Assembly (NCBI GenBank): GCA_032622095.1
Contig: CP136063.1
Span: 279,429,426 to 279,493,425 of the forward strand
DNA length: 64,000 nt
DNA from: Siphonodentalium dalli
Lineage: Eukaryota; Mollusca; Scaphopoda; Gadilida; Siphonodentaliidae
Direction: 5' to 3'
In this document: one piece after another, positions 20,729-35,700 of the stretch
Position numbering within the stretch: the first letter of the stretch is position 1
Layout: each line of letters starts with the position of its first letter
Position numbers and translations under genes: made by a program
The notes under the pieces: model-generated
Told to the model about the DNA's origin: nothing
Databases searched by the model: none
The model's input: the letters and a program-made list of their open reading frames with translations, nothing else

Positions 20729-23700
20729 CTGAAAGAAATCAAAATTTGAAGTGTTGTTGTGCATGTGCTGTTATTATTATTACAACATAATCTTGTATCT
20801 TTAGAGTACCAACGGGAATAACAGTTTTGTAATATGAACATAGAAGACGCCACTGTGTAGGCCTATATATATACAAAATGATATACCAGGATTTGATAAG
20901 GTACGGTAAGATTGGATATATGAGGTCGTATCAACGCGTATATTCAATTGGATATGGTTGCTCAGCAAGATAACGCATGATTTGGTAGTCTAGGATGAGA
21001 GAAATTGGAAAGCATAACTTAAATGGCAATGTACACTAAATCCGGCCATTTATGGGAGTATCTCGTATTATACTCAACAGAATATATGCAATAAAAGAAT
21101 TAATATGAATCAAGAATGAGAGTTAAATAAACTCACATACACAAAGATCCATGCATAACAACCTGAAAATTATAACGAAAATGACTCAAGCCATAAACTC
21201 ATTTTCATTATAATTACCATGTTGTTTACGTCGCCCATAGAGCACACGAGTGTAGTATTTTGCACTCATCCATGGCTCAAATTCCTTGAGTTGTTTCATA
21301 TATTCTGTTGAGTATAATACGACATGGTCACATAAATGGTGTGATTTATTATACAGTACCCCTTTAACACGACAGGATCGGAAACGATGAGATTAGATAT
21401 AATGGTTAATAAATAGAGCATGGCTTGGAGTGAAATACGCCGATATAGTGCATAGTGAGGTTGTGTAGTTCACGACGCGAAGCGGAGTGAACTACACAAC
21501 CGCACTATGCACTATATCGGCGTATTTCACGACAAGTCATGCTCTAATTATTATATTGTATCGAACAAATGCAGAAATTAAAGGCAAACCAGTGGGCAAA
21601 CACCATTTTTTTTTAAAGAAAAAAAAATAATATGTAAAAAAAAAAAAAAAAATTTAAATTCCTCTTTGTTCAGGTTTGTTTGTTTGTTTTTTTTAAATTA
21701 ATTCTTTGTAATTGTTTTTTTTTTCAATGTTTTTTTAAAATATTTGGCAGCCTGTTTGTTGTTTTTTTTAATTATTTTTTGTTGTTTTTTTTATTATTTT
21801 TATTTGTTGTAAATGTTTATTTATTGTTTGTTTATTTTTTATGTTTGTTTTCCTGTTTTAAAAAAAACTTGTTTTTTTTAAATTCCCCTTTGTTCAGGTT
21901 TGTTTGTTTTTTTAAATTAATTTTTTTGTTGTAATTTTTTTTTTTTTTTCAATTAATTCTTTGTAATTTTTTTTTTTTCAATGTTTGTTTTCCTGTTTTA
22001 CTTTGGCTGCCTGTTTGTTGTTTTTTTTTATTATTTTTTGTTGTTTTTTTTAATTATTTTTATAGCGCAGGTCAGAAACTCAGAAGCAATTCAAGAATTG
22101 CCCGACCTGTGCCTGTGGTGACCAGTGACCAAACTCAAGAACATTTAGACCAATGTCAACACATTTCAACCACTTACCCACTCTTAATTGGTGCCCGGAC
22201 GAACTAAGAATGTATTAAATTTGGTCATTTATTAGTATAAGTCGCGAAATTATTGATTATTTTCGAACCGAGCGGTCACGTGACTCTGATCGGAAGCAAA
22301 GAATTTACGGCTACAAAAAAAAGTGTACCCAACTCCGGAAACATGAACGTATGATTGGTGTTATTGGGCCATGAAAATCTGCAGTAGCGTGTTTTTTCAA
22401 CGCTTAGTATACAGCATAGGGGTATTATTTATTTACAAGAGACAGCTAAAACAAGCTGTAATCGGCAAATTGTATTCTCGGTTCATTTTATTAGTTGTTC
22501 GGGTACGGCAACCGATCATACGTTTTAGTGTTACCGGTATAGGAATGGGGTATCGCGAACTTAGGAAACGCAACGGGACTCCAGAGAAAACCTTTGTAAT
22601 TTTGATTTAGCAGTAGGAAACTACTATTTTCAACTTTTACTAAGTTCAGACAATTGATGTTCGCCTTACTGAAGCTTTAATTTGGATCAGCGGCGAAATA
22701 ACAAGTAGTTTCAGAACAAAGTTTGATGTAGTGTTCGTTACTATTTTTAGTAGTCAAAACTTTTATGCATAGTGCACGATGGGAGAGACTTGAAGGCGTA
22801 GTATACAACTACGACTAATAGAGTCGAGTAGCAAACCAATCGGAAAGCTTGATTTCAATAACAAAGTCACGTGAGATACAATATTAACTAATAATAGCAG
22901 TCGGTATATCTGAATACAATCTCCAAAGAATACTACTTTTCATAAACTCTATGATTGGTTGCCAGCTCTGATAACACGAGTTCAATGGAGGGTTGATATT
23001 CCGTAAGTTTTTCGTGGCCCATCCTGGTGGCTGTATATAATGTTATGCCACCTTAATGAACTTCCTCATTGTGACAGCCTGAAAATACTGCCACCCTTCT
23101 AACTGAACAGTTAGTGTTGAATCATCAATTTATTTAAGTCAGTAATTTATATATAAAGTACACACACATACTTGATTTCTTATTGTCCGCTAAAAATGAC
23201 GTAATTAACTTTTTTCTATACCAGATATACATTGGTGAGTAATTCCCTGTGAAATGTTCAGATAATAAGTTCAACAAACTTGTTGAACTTATTATCTGAA
23301 CATTTCCCACCAATGAATATGAATTCTTCTGCACTTGTATTATCTTTTCGTACGTGTGTTGGCTGCTCATATACCTGAACACCCCTCCAAATGAATAATA
23401 AACCATTACATGTATACTGTTATAACTGACGGGAGAATCCATTTAGTATATATATATAGGGTTAAGACGTCATCTGATTTTGACGTGGTGTACTGTGTAG
23501 TGCAATGGAGGAAAAGGGGCGTAACCAAGATTTCATAGACAACTATGATACCGACCCCATATTGCAAATGGTGGTGAAATATTGAGACTACCGGACTACT
23601 GTTATAACTTGAATTATACCTTGTGGTGAACATTTAACCTCATACGAGGGGGCATCACTCGGGAATTACCTTGTGGTGAACATTTAACCTCATACGAGGG

Positions 23701-26700
23701 GGCATCACTCGGGAATTACCTTGTGGTGAACATTTAACCTCATACGAGGGGGCATCACTCGGGAATTACCTTGTGGTGAACATTTAACCTCATACGAGGG
23801 GACATCACTCGGGAATTACCTTGTGGTGAACATTTAACCTCATACGAGGGGGCATCACTCGGGAATTACCTTGTGGTGAACATTTAACCTCATACGAGGG
23901 GACATCACTCGGGAATTACCTTGTGTTGAACATTTAACCTCATACGAGGGGACATCACTCGGGAATTACCTTGTGGTGAACATTTAACCTCATACGAGGG
24001 GACATCACTCGGGAATTACCTTGTGGTGAGCATTTAACCTCATACGAGGGGACATCACTCGGGAATTACCTTGTGGTGAACATTTAACCTCATTCGTGGG
24101 GACATCACTCGTGTTTGTTTCCCCGTTTCCTATAACGTCCACCGTTTCATGTTTGGTAACATCGGTAATTTCCACCTCGACTCGGTCGTGTCTTGTCCAC
24201 CAGGTAAGTCGAGACAGCTGGAACCAACGTGGTGGAGGTTAGTTAAGGAGGGGTCAATTGACAAGTTTTGAACTGCACTGCAATTCTCCGGACCATAAGT
24301 CACAGGGGCAAGATATATATATATATAGGTGTGAACTTTATTGTATAAAACTGACCTTCACCTTTGACACTTTCATGACGGGAGCTGCGCTGGCGCAACA
24401 TTAAAGACCATGTGCCAATGCATTCTCTTATATATGCAAGTCGACCATATGTCGCCTCGTATATATAAGAGAATGCATTGGCCTAATAATTTTTATATAA
24501 TTTTTTTTATCAATTTTTATATAATTTTTTTTATCAATTTTTCTAACATTCTTTAAAAAACATTCTTTAACAATTTTTATCATTTTTTACAATTTTTTCT
24601 TATATTCTTTAACAATTTTATCATTTTTCTTACATATATTACTTATATATTTATCTGGCAAATGGACAATTTGCATATCTACTTTTGTATGTTATATTAA
24701 TTTTTTTCAAAAGTAGGTCAAGATTTGTAATTTCGGAAACAATATTTAAAAAATGAATATATAGCAAAAATGTACCTAAATGTAGTACACCCGCGCCAGT
24801 TTAATAACTGTTCCATGATGTACAGGTCTGCTTTAAATATGTAGTTCCCATTGGTTAAAATTGAATGACATCTTCTCAAACTACACGGGATTTCGTAGTT
24901 ATATTAACCCTTTCTATACTATAGATAAGATATTATACACCATTCGGTTGCTTTATTGATTCATGCTGACTCGAGTTTCCCCACAACAAATGCATGTATA
25001 CCAAGGGTCATAATTTAATTATTTTAAAACTCACGGAACATGTCGTGTTTTCTTTGGTAAGTAGCGTTACCACGACGGTCGAAAATACACTGAGAAAAAA
25101 CAAGATCACAGCGAAGTGAAGATAGTGAACCTTCGACACAAAGGCTGGTCTGTTGTCGGTCTCACCACAAGCCGGGGTTCCATATGAAAAGTCGAGCACC
25201 ATACGGATTAAACCTACGGCGAATCCTACCATACAGCCTGTAAATGCACCCTGAAACACAAAGGGAGCTGCATGCATGTGCCAGTGCGCTCTCTTATATA
25301 TGCGAGTCTCCAATATGGAGCCCCACATATATAAAGGAATGCACTGGCTTACAAAGTCAATGTATATGTCACCGGGTTGTCGCAAAATTTCAGGAAGCTC
25401 CGGACATGAAGGGTTAACCTAGTATTAACTAGTATTAACGTTCACTGACTTTCTGTCCTTATTTATTTATTTACATTCAATCTATATAGTCAACATTCGA
25501 TGCCTACATGTACAATTGAATCTGGTCTGCGGATATTATTCTATATTATATCATATTATATTATATATATTATATATATATATACTTATTATTTAACAAT
25601 TACCGCCAGGTAGTGGATAATTTGTTATTTATTTAAGGGACTGCAGGAAGACGGTCAGTATTGGCCATGCAGTCCCTGTACAATATCATTAATTTTGTAT
25701 CTTTAGTTTAACTGTAATATGCTATGTTTATTGTACAAATAAAATCTATCTATCTATCTATCTACCTATTGACTCTGGAATTCAAGTATTTACGTGTGTT
25801 CTTTCCATTTGTCGGTAAATGCTCGCAACAGGGTGATAAAATGACGAAAAGGAACATTTATACTATATAGTTGAAACAAGATGGTAAAATAAAAAAAACA
25901 ATCAAGTGACATAATAACATGAGAAGTATATATTATGTTCTTCCTCCCAACTGGTACTGGCGGTGGTTTAAAGGTATAGATATATAATATACATGCTCGC
26001 TTGTTACGCCCAGCCTGTTCCCGAGGATCAAATAGATCGATAAATGTGGACTTTCTATGTCACATAAAATACTTATGGCGGTCTGCTCTCTGTCTCACTA
26101 CAAGTCGGAGCCCCATAAAAGTCGAGAACCATACGGATTATAACCACATATACAGCCAGTAATGCACCATGAAACGCGAAATATATTAATATCTTCTTTA
26201 CTAAATGGATTATCTCGTCCGTTACAAAAGTATAAGTTGGTGTTCAGGTGCGTGAAGTTATAGCTCGACCTTCGATATCATTTAATATTCGCGTGTAGTT
26301 ATAGTTTCACGATCAACGTTCGATATTCGACAATTCCATTTCGGTTTTTTCTAGTGGAGTGTGTCATATGTCCAATTTGTGCTCTCGCACTCAGATATTG
26401 TCCGAGATATCGCGTTTTCTTATTTTCCAGACCATAGCTGAACTAACAATTAAAAATTTGGTTAAAACTGCCACCATGTTGTTTACCATACTGGTATAGC
26501 GCTCGCTGGTCCTCGCCACTCAAGATTTCCGTGTTGAATGGGTCACCGTGAATCGACATGTTGTTGAGTCTTTTGCTTATCGCACACACTTTACGTTCTG
26601 TATATAAACAAACGCTTGTGGATAATATCGCATTTATACTATCATTATACTATACTATTAGTATATTCTTGAGGAAATTTTCATAATGGGGTAACTTGAA

Positions 26701-29700
26701 TTCTAAATTATAACCTACAACCGAGACCATCCGTGCCTTTAAGTGAAATATGTACAACACTCCAGATGTTTCTCTTGCGTGTTTTTGTAGCAATAGTTGA
26801 AAGGTCTCATCAACATTGTGCTGCTGTTGTTGTTGTTGTTGTTGTTTTTTTTGTTGTTGTTGGAATTGTTTTCAGGAAGAGATAGAGCATCATTAAGGTT
26901 CTTCTTTGGTTATATTAATAATCAGTTCAAATTGTATAATATGGGAGAAACAAACCTTTTCATTTGTTCGACTCCAGAACACTGCGCATACGAACAGTGA
27001 CAGGACTGGCGGGGCGAGGTAACCCGTCACTGATTGTATGTATATGAATAGGCGTCCTCCTTGGGCGACTTGCAACACGGGGATCCACAGAATGCTGAGC
27101 ACAACCATCACCAACACAAACACTCTGAAAAAGGTCCTTCGTTAGGAACAAAATTACTAGATCCCCTCCCAACCCTATTTTTAGTCTCCGCCTCAATTTT
27201 GCTTTTTATTTGGATATCTTTTATGTAACATTTTTTCTCATGCCTTATAACTGGTTAAATTACATTTCAATGACCCTTTAACCCTTTCATGACTGGAACT
27301 TCCTGAAATTTTGCAAAAAAACCCTGTGCCAATGTATTCTCTTGTATATGCGAGTCGCTATATATAAGAGAATGCATTGGTCTAACAATATTTACCTTGA
27401 TCTTGTAAGCCAGTGCGTTCTCTTATATATGCGAGGCTCCCTTTTGAGAGACTCGCATATATAAGAGAATGCACCGGCACAGGATCTTTAATGCTGAACC
27501 AGCCCAGCTCCCGTCATGAAAGGGTTAATGAGACATTTTTTTTCCAAATTACTGTTACAATACTATTTAAATATATGTTTCAATATCTACAACTGTTCAT
27601 GACCATTTATGTTAGGAAGAATAAAATATAAATAATAAAATTTGCCCTCCCTCCCTCCCTCCCCATTTTTCTGAAAAGTTGGACGTAAATCTAACGAGTC
27701 CAGTCAAAGGTTCGGTCCAGACCTAATTTACTGGACGACTTTTGTAAATTCCGCTATACACTGGGGAAGAGTTGTAGATTCTATTTATTACATGATCCAA
27801 AAGCTCGATAAAACATAATTTGATCAACTAATGGGACGTGAAACTAACATCGGTTTCTATAAGGCATGCGATGACGTTTCACGTAACTATATGTGTTGTT
27901 TGCCCGCGTAAAGAAATAGTCACATGTAAATAAAGACTCGTTCACGTATCTAATGACGTATATTTAATGAAATAACTTTTAAAAACTTCAATCATCAGAG
28001 ATTGTTGGAAAAATATTGGAAGCCATAGTATTTTGAGACGTAACGTACGGAATGTAAATAGACGACAAACCGGAAGTCAAAGGTCACGTGGCCCTATTTC
28101 CTGTTATGCAACGAACGAATGGGTTTAGTTTAGTGAACGGAAAAAGGGTAGGGTCATGTAATAAATCATCGCATACACTCGTGCGGCACGAGTCGTGCCA
28201 TCGGGATGGGTTTTCCGAAACTCAACACGTGGTCATATCCAAGCATTGCCAACATAATTGTGTTGTTTAAAAGCTGGAAAATATATGGGCCCTCACGACG
28301 TCACTATGCTCTGGTGGTACAAAACAATGGTCAGCGTCAAATTTTTAAGAGAAGAGTTTTATTACAATCGATGAAAATATTATCCCAAATCAGTCATAAA
28401 TATATATGATAATTGTATAGCTATAGTGACAAGAAACTTAAACACATAATCACGCAATTTTAACATTATTTGTCAATATTAACATTGGCATTACAGAAAT
28501 TTACCAACTTTCCAACTCATGTTTGACAAATCAAAATTCGAACTTATTCTTACCTGCACTGAAACAGATATGCTGTTACTGTTTTTGAAATTCATAAATG
28601 AATGCCAGAAAATAGGGCTATCTGATACAAACTTAACAATAGATCTTGCCGCTGTTTCTGACCAGAACACATGATTATATCCAAATTACTATTTGAATCA
28701 CATTGCACCTTTGCTGGGAACAATATACATAATGCAAATAACTTAATTAAATAAATATTATAGCTTCCCATTAACCCTTTACCCAACAGAACGGCCCTGT
28801 GCCAATGCATTCTCTTATATATGCGAGTCGACCATAGGTCGCCTCGCATATATAAGAGAATGCATTGGCTTAACACATTAAAAATTATAAAATTGTTAAA
28901 GAATGTAAGAAAAAATGGTAAAAAGTGTTAAAAAAAGATTTTTTTTTAGGCCAATGCATTCTCTTATATATGCGAGGCGACCTATGGTCGACTATCACAA
29001 TGTGGTCAAGGAGCCGGTTCCAATGATATCCATATTTGTATGGTTCTATTGAGACAGACCGAAGATAGTTTAGGCTGTTGAAGCTTTATTTGGCCGGTTT
29101 TGGCCGGTTTGTTGGGTAAAGGGTTAAGTATACACCTATACCAGTTATGTAACTGTAATGTGTGATCTGCACTTCTCTCAACCATTTGATATATATTGCT
29201 TATGACATTCTTGTATTGAAATCATGTTTTGTTTGGTTTGCATGTTGATGGTTGTCATACTTGGTTATAACCAACTGTTTGGTTTTTTTCCAATAAAGAA
29301 GTTGAATTTGTTATATGAAGTGATATGGAGTGATATTCATTCAAAATCACAAAATTTCAAAACCTGATTGATTTTCACTAGCATTGCATATAATGAATTC
29401 AGCCCTCACTTTGAGAAAATAACAGGGCAAATGAAATATCCTAAAATGTGACCAAGCTTACTATTTTTTGTTCATTCTATTGGACACCATTAGCTTAAAT
29501 TCGCATGGTGGTTTGTGCTCCAAAATACACCTAATAGTATGTTTTCCTGCTATCGAAATATGTCGAAAAATACTTGGAACTACATTTCTATGAGCATTTT
29601 TAAATTTATTTTCTGGCAGACATTCATGATTCAGATAGTAGACCGAGTGTATACCCTAGTTGGAATAATAAACTAGATAATGCGGCGGTGTTTTGTTTGC

Positions 29701-32700
29701 AAATATTGCCTGTCAAACTCTCTAGTGACCTACATGACAAATTGTGTGTTTTTTTCTTTTTAAACCACTTTTTTTTAACATAATTCAATCATATCTCGTT
29801 ATAATACTATAGCATACATTGGTTATAAAGGATAATGATTTTTTTCCCTTCAAATTGATAGTTATAGAAATTGAGATTTTTAGAAAATTCACGAAAAGGA
29901 CACATTCTTAAGCAAGTTGATTCGCTGTGAATCGCAGCAGAGTGTTTCCATTTACTTTAATAAATGTATAGCCCGTGTGTATGATACCCTGTATACGTCC
30001 ATGAGAACAGTTTTACCTTCCTACGATGAGAAGTTCTCCTTCCGCTGATCGAGGGCGGAACATTCGCCAAATATCCATAGTGAATATGGTGCTGGAACTG
30101 TTGAAGACGGAGGTAAGTGAACTCATGAGGGCCGCCATGGCTGCTGCTAGCATTAACCCCTTCAGTCCAGACGGCAACAGTTCGATCAACAGCTTCGGGT
30201 ACGCGATGTTCGTGCACCCGGCCGGGTTTCCACACACATCCTGGCATACCTCCGGGTCAACACATGCAACCTCGTCTAAATTCAGTTAAATAACGATGAT
30301 GATTTCTTTATTAAGATGCCATGTCTGATATGATACGATAAACCAACTATATGTACGATGTCTATATCCGGAAATAATAAGATCGTACACATGGGCAAAA
30401 TGTGAAGTTTTAAAGATAAGGGCGGCGTTGTTGTCGGTGGGTATGTTGTTAAATTATTCAGCTCCGTCAAAAACCGCCATAAACATAAAGAATAGTAATA
30501 TATAGGCAGACCTTGTTCTTATACCAATCAGAAATATGGCATAAACAGTATGTTATTGTCAAATGTTTTTCCTTTGTTATGTAAACAAAAGCAAAAAAAC
30601 GTTACAGAACCTGGCTTTTGTTTAGATCCGGATATGGTAAACATAAAGAGCGTTATTTGTTATGGAATTAATAAAGAGCGTTTATATCATTTGTGTGTGA
30701 TTAACCAATATAATTGCGCTGTGTTATGTAAACAGAAGCAAAACTTCTGTAAAACGAGAAGGTTCTTGTTTACTTACACCATCGTACGTCTTGACGACAA
30801 TATACTATTTACTCGCTGATTATGTTTGTCATATGAACAAAACTATATATATTTTAATATTCCTTCCGTTGATGGCGATTTGAACAAATGTGAATATTTA
30901 TGCAACGAACGCCGCCCGCGCCTTTAACACGTTTTGATTTTTTTGTCAACCTATCAAAAATTTCAGTGACCGTCTCTTATAAAGAGCGTGCTTGCTTCCG
31001 TCACACCAAAAACGTTCTCGATTATGATATTGTGTACTCATTTCCAACGTTAATTGGCGGATTCTTTTGTGTATGTTCGTGATGCTTCCGTCTGCAATAG
31101 GAATTATTTCTCATATTACTATTATAAGCTTATATTAGCTTAGAAATGTTTACTAATTTAGTGTCCAATCACTTTAAAGGGGGACTGTCCGAAAATTTCA
31201 ATAAATTTCAGATAATAACACGATCAAGTGTCGATAATATATTTTTTAAATAATTAATTTGAGTCGAAGATGTCTGCTGAAAACCTTCTGGTTAACATGC
31301 AGGCAATCATAAACATCATATAATTATTTAGTATAAATTAATTTATGGCTGGAGTCATAAACTAAGTTATGAATTTCCTAGTACCGGCGTAATCAAATGA
31401 ATCGCATATATAGTTGATTGAACAACATTTGCCACACATCTGGTAAAAAAAATTATGTCTATACCGGACGTCAACTCAAGACTACCGCTGACCATACAAT
31501 ATAACTAATTAATTTCTGGGATAAGTTTGCATATATAATATAACATTTTATTTCATACATAAGATTGGAAATTGTACGAGAATATCTCGATGACGAGCGT
31601 TATATTCATTGCATTCCGGTTTTGCTTCCATCCGTAACATATGTTATTCTCGTCGATCGTACTCCCGAAGTACCCAGAGGCGTTATTTCGCTAAAATCCG
31701 ATTCAGATTCTGGATTCAGATTACAGATTTTGCACAATAGTCCCTGTATAGACAACAGACACATATTCTAGGGACGTGGCTAGAAGTTTCCTAAAATTTC
31801 CGGCCAACTGCACCCCCCCCCCCCCCACTAAGATTGGAAAATTACCAACTTTTACTGGTCGAAAAAAATCAAACAATGAGAACAATGCCAACCTATATAT
31901 GGTGTCAAATTAATGTCCAACTAATGTTGTGTCATGCATGAAATTTCCGACTGCTGGAATGTACCAAAGTTTAGTTTAGATATATTTATTTCAAATATAT
32001 GTCAAATTTAGATAACACATGATATATAACACATACATTTGTTTATACATACAAAGGAATTGGGGGACAAGTACTGACTCACTTAAGGGTACCCCCTCTC
32101 CCATATGTTATTACACTGAAAAAATAAATAATTAGTAATGGCAAAGCAACATGACTACCAAAAAAAGTTGAACATATATACAGATCACTGGACACCCCCT
32201 CGCCCGAGTTAGTCATAAGTTTGTATATGTATTTATTTAAAATCGGGTTTGTTTGTTGCGTTTGTTGGCTTGTACGTATCATTATTTGAAACAGTTACAT
32301 TTCCTCACGTATGAATGACTGCACAGCTTAGCAAATTGTACCAAAGTTCGGGGTGGGGGTCGAGACACCCAATCAACCCATGCCGTCACGTCCCTGTTCA
32401 ACTGAAAGTTTCGTGTGTTCTTCACAACATCTTCGGAATTTGATTCAGGAGGCCTAGAACTGTCACGTTTAGATATGCTTGCCATCATCAATAAACACAC
32501 TTTAACTTGAAAAAAAAAGATGCGATTAAGTCGGATTGGCAGCAAATTATGTGCCGTGTATATACACATAGAAGAAAAGCATGACTTTCACAACAAACAT
32601 GAACTTTATAAATATAAGATACAAATGATACTTGTGTCAAATACATGAGCCATGTTTGACGCTGGGAGAACATTAAACATTATTTCGGAGACCACGTGGA

Positions 32701-35700
32701 TTTCAAAATCTGACCTAGAATCGGGAATTAGCCCCGCCCCCGTAATCGGCTTCGAATTCTCAATCCGGATTTTAGCGAAATTACGACTCAGTATAGTGGA
32801 AATTGACAAATTGTGGTCGACTAACATGTGTTATTCCAGAGCGATGATCATTTCTATTGACACTCGCAATCTCGGACTTGGCATACTTATTGCAGAATGG
32901 TGTTATTACTTCAGGCTAAACAAATCCCACAAATATGGTAACTCTGAGTACAGTCCCCTTTTAAAACGTAGCATGCAAACAACATACATACGGTATATAC
33001 GGACAAAGGTTCCTGGTGATACCCCTCTGTACAATCCTTCTTGATTTCTCTCTGTTTTTATTGGATTTTTTTTTCTGCACGTATATGTATATGAATAAAT
33101 GAAATTAATGCATATATATTTATGGATGATGGTATAATTATATAAGACCATTAATACCTAGGAGAAATCGCCCTGTGGTCTCTGATATGTTGACAACCTC
33201 TATACACAACATTCAAGTATGAATAACTTATGTGTTCTCTAATTAGGGCAAATCAGTTTAACTCAAAATTTAAAGCCCACTCACATGTGAATTAGCAGAA
33301 TTCATCGTTGCTCGGTATTCTGTTCAGTATAATCAATAACTTATATCTAGTGCCGAGTGTCCATACACGCAGGGATATATACGAGTGATATTCTCACAGG
33401 ACGCAATTTGTTGTATGCGGATTTAAATACTAAGATGTAAATACTATAACATTTTCGTTCACATACATACTGACATTCGTTAACCGACCTTATGTATATA
33501 AGTGAAATTGATATAAATTGAATGTCACTATTGTATTTATAAACATGTATCTACTTGAACACATATCTCTCCTTCAAGGAGGCAATGGACATCTCTCTGT
33601 GTTGATACCTAAATTTCAAATAATGAGATAGACAGATCTTCACCTGATTATTGACCAGAACCGAATACTCATACCTGCGAACAGAATGCGGCTAATCATG
33701 CCAGGAAACACCATGGTGAACAGCGGCACGATCTTCAGGTAACCAGCAAGAATCCCACCCGCTTTCGCGTGCGACATGTTCTTTGCCGACAGGGACCGCT
33801 GGACCAGGACCTGTGTTTGGAGTGTAACATATCTGTTTAAGTGATTGATGATGCTTGTAGGGCAAATTGATGCTGTTGAGAAAATGTACCGTTTTCTAAA
33901 GTTGTCATCATCACGACGTTTTGCAAACACCTTAGCATGCAATCATGATTAACCCTTTACCCAACAGAACGGCCCTGTGCCAATGCATTCTCTTATATAT
34001 GCGAGTCGACCATAGGTCGCCTCGCATATATAAGAGAATGCATTGGCTTAACACATTAAAAATTATAAAATTGTTAAAGAATGTAAGAAAAATGGTAAAA
34101 AGTGTTAAAAAAAGATTTTGTTTAGGCCAATGCATTCTCTTATATATGCGAGGCGACCTATGGTCGACTCGCATATATAAGAGAATGCATTGGCACAGGG
34201 CATAACTGTAACTATCACAATGTGGTCAAGGAGCCGGTTCCAATGATATCCATATTTGTATGGTTCTATTGAGACAGACCGAAGATATTTTAGGCTGTTG
34301 AAGCTTTATTTGGCCGGTTTTGGCCGTTTTGTTGGGTAAAGGGTTAAAATATGTTTTAATTTATATGTTCATGAATGTTTCATGCAGACAATCGCTCGTA
34401 ATAGCCAAACACGGATAAGTGACAATAGTTGAACAAATAACGACATCAGTTTGCTCCACCAACATCTTATCAATTCAGCAAGATCTACCATCATAGCACA
34501 TTGTAGGACCACTTAACTAGGAGTGTGTCAGTGAATTTAATGAAACTAATTCGTGTACTTCGTGGCTCACAGGTCGAGATATTTGAATAAATACACGATA
34601 ATGCTGGTTTCTGCATCAAACATTTGATAAATTCAGGCTATCTAGTCTGAGCTGTAGTATTTTATCACAAAAACGTAGTTACGCCAGTCTTGAAGACCGT
34701 ACGCAGTTGTATGAACCATACTCTAAAGATGTTTTGGTATGTCGCGGTGTAGGTCAGTAAATTATAGCAGATTTTCTCCAAAGAGTAATGTAACATTATT
34801 CTAAAAATAAGATCTAATCACATAACTGATCGGAATAGGAGACAAGTAAATAGTATAGGAATCAGTGAGCTAAAAGTGTTCCAGCGTCGTGGAAAAAGTG
34901 CACCGTGGAAGGTAACTTAAGAATGACCTTCATCTGATACATGTGCACATTAAAGTATGAAATCTTGTTAATTTTGATTTGTACATCATATCTAAATAAT
35001 TTAAACTGGTAAATTAATGTGGGAATGGATTTTTATGAGTGGGAAATTTATTTAACTAGCTGCTGTAGTTCTGGGGGGGGGGGTTCAGATAAAATTTGGT
35101 GTGGGATAACCCTGCCGTACACTTGGGGATTTATTTTAAAAATTAAACACATGACCTATGATTTGTTCTTGCATTTTCGTGATCAACTGGTGTCAATCTA
35201 GCTGGGTAAACATCACTGGAGTGGGCTGCAGGCTTAAATTCAGTCAATTTGGCTGAAACGTTAACACTGTCGTCTATGGGGAAACCATTTAGTTCCGTGA
35301 TTCCACAACACGCAGCTGTGCGGAACAATATACCATTATTCTAACGTTTTGTGAATTTAGAGTTGTTTCTCCTATATCCGAGATCATAGATTTACCGATT
35401 CTACCAGAAGACAGAACGTCGGATGTTTGCGGGCATGCAATCTTTGTGAGAGAATAATTCTAAAATTGCGGGCAAAACTCTCTGACGAATTAGATCTAAC
35501 CACGTACCTGGTCTGTACAGAAGTACCACGAAGTAGATCTAACGACGTACCTGGTCTGTACAGAAGTACCACGTGGACAGAATAAGAATTCCGAGCACGT
35601 TTCCCGGCCACGGAATGTCGTCTGCGTCCATCGAGTGAAACAGATGGAACGCATCGTCTGATGGAACCCCACACGGTGATGTCCTGTTCACACCGGTCGC

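Larger units (their letters stand above)
20729..24069 (-). other. SLC5 intron 13
   Basis: Holds inverted-repeat elements (21030-21375 and 21408-21555), a T-rich low-complexity block (21600-22075), dispersed repeat G (23200-23455) and the exon-13-derived minisatellite. The stretch 22080-23130 has no recognised feature. Confidence 0.7.
25418..26955 (-). other. SLC5 intron 11, rest
   Basis: Besides the exon-12 ghost and a (TCTA)n tail, it holds AT microsatellites near 25560 and a (GTT)n tract at 26823-26860. No other gene signal. Confidence 0.6.

Noticed and set aside
23621-24120. CRISPR-like direct repeats
   Set aside because: Units are contiguous with no unique spacers, and the surroundings are a spliced animal gene; it is a minisatellite.
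25008-25385. Extending exon 12 upstream through the open frame into 25385
   Set aside because: The extra codons lie in a family B MITE; the GTGTTTCAG acceptor at 25251 and family homology fix the exon start at 25250.
32652-33044. 130-codon plus-strand open frame in SLC5 intron 9
   Set aside because: No recognisable motif, no splice partners and no repeat relationship visible; length is within what chance allows.
33932-34205. Recurrent small ORFs with [16 protein letters not shown]-like peptides at many sites
   Set aside because: These translate the arms of the MITE palindrome module on both strands; no independent coding evidence.
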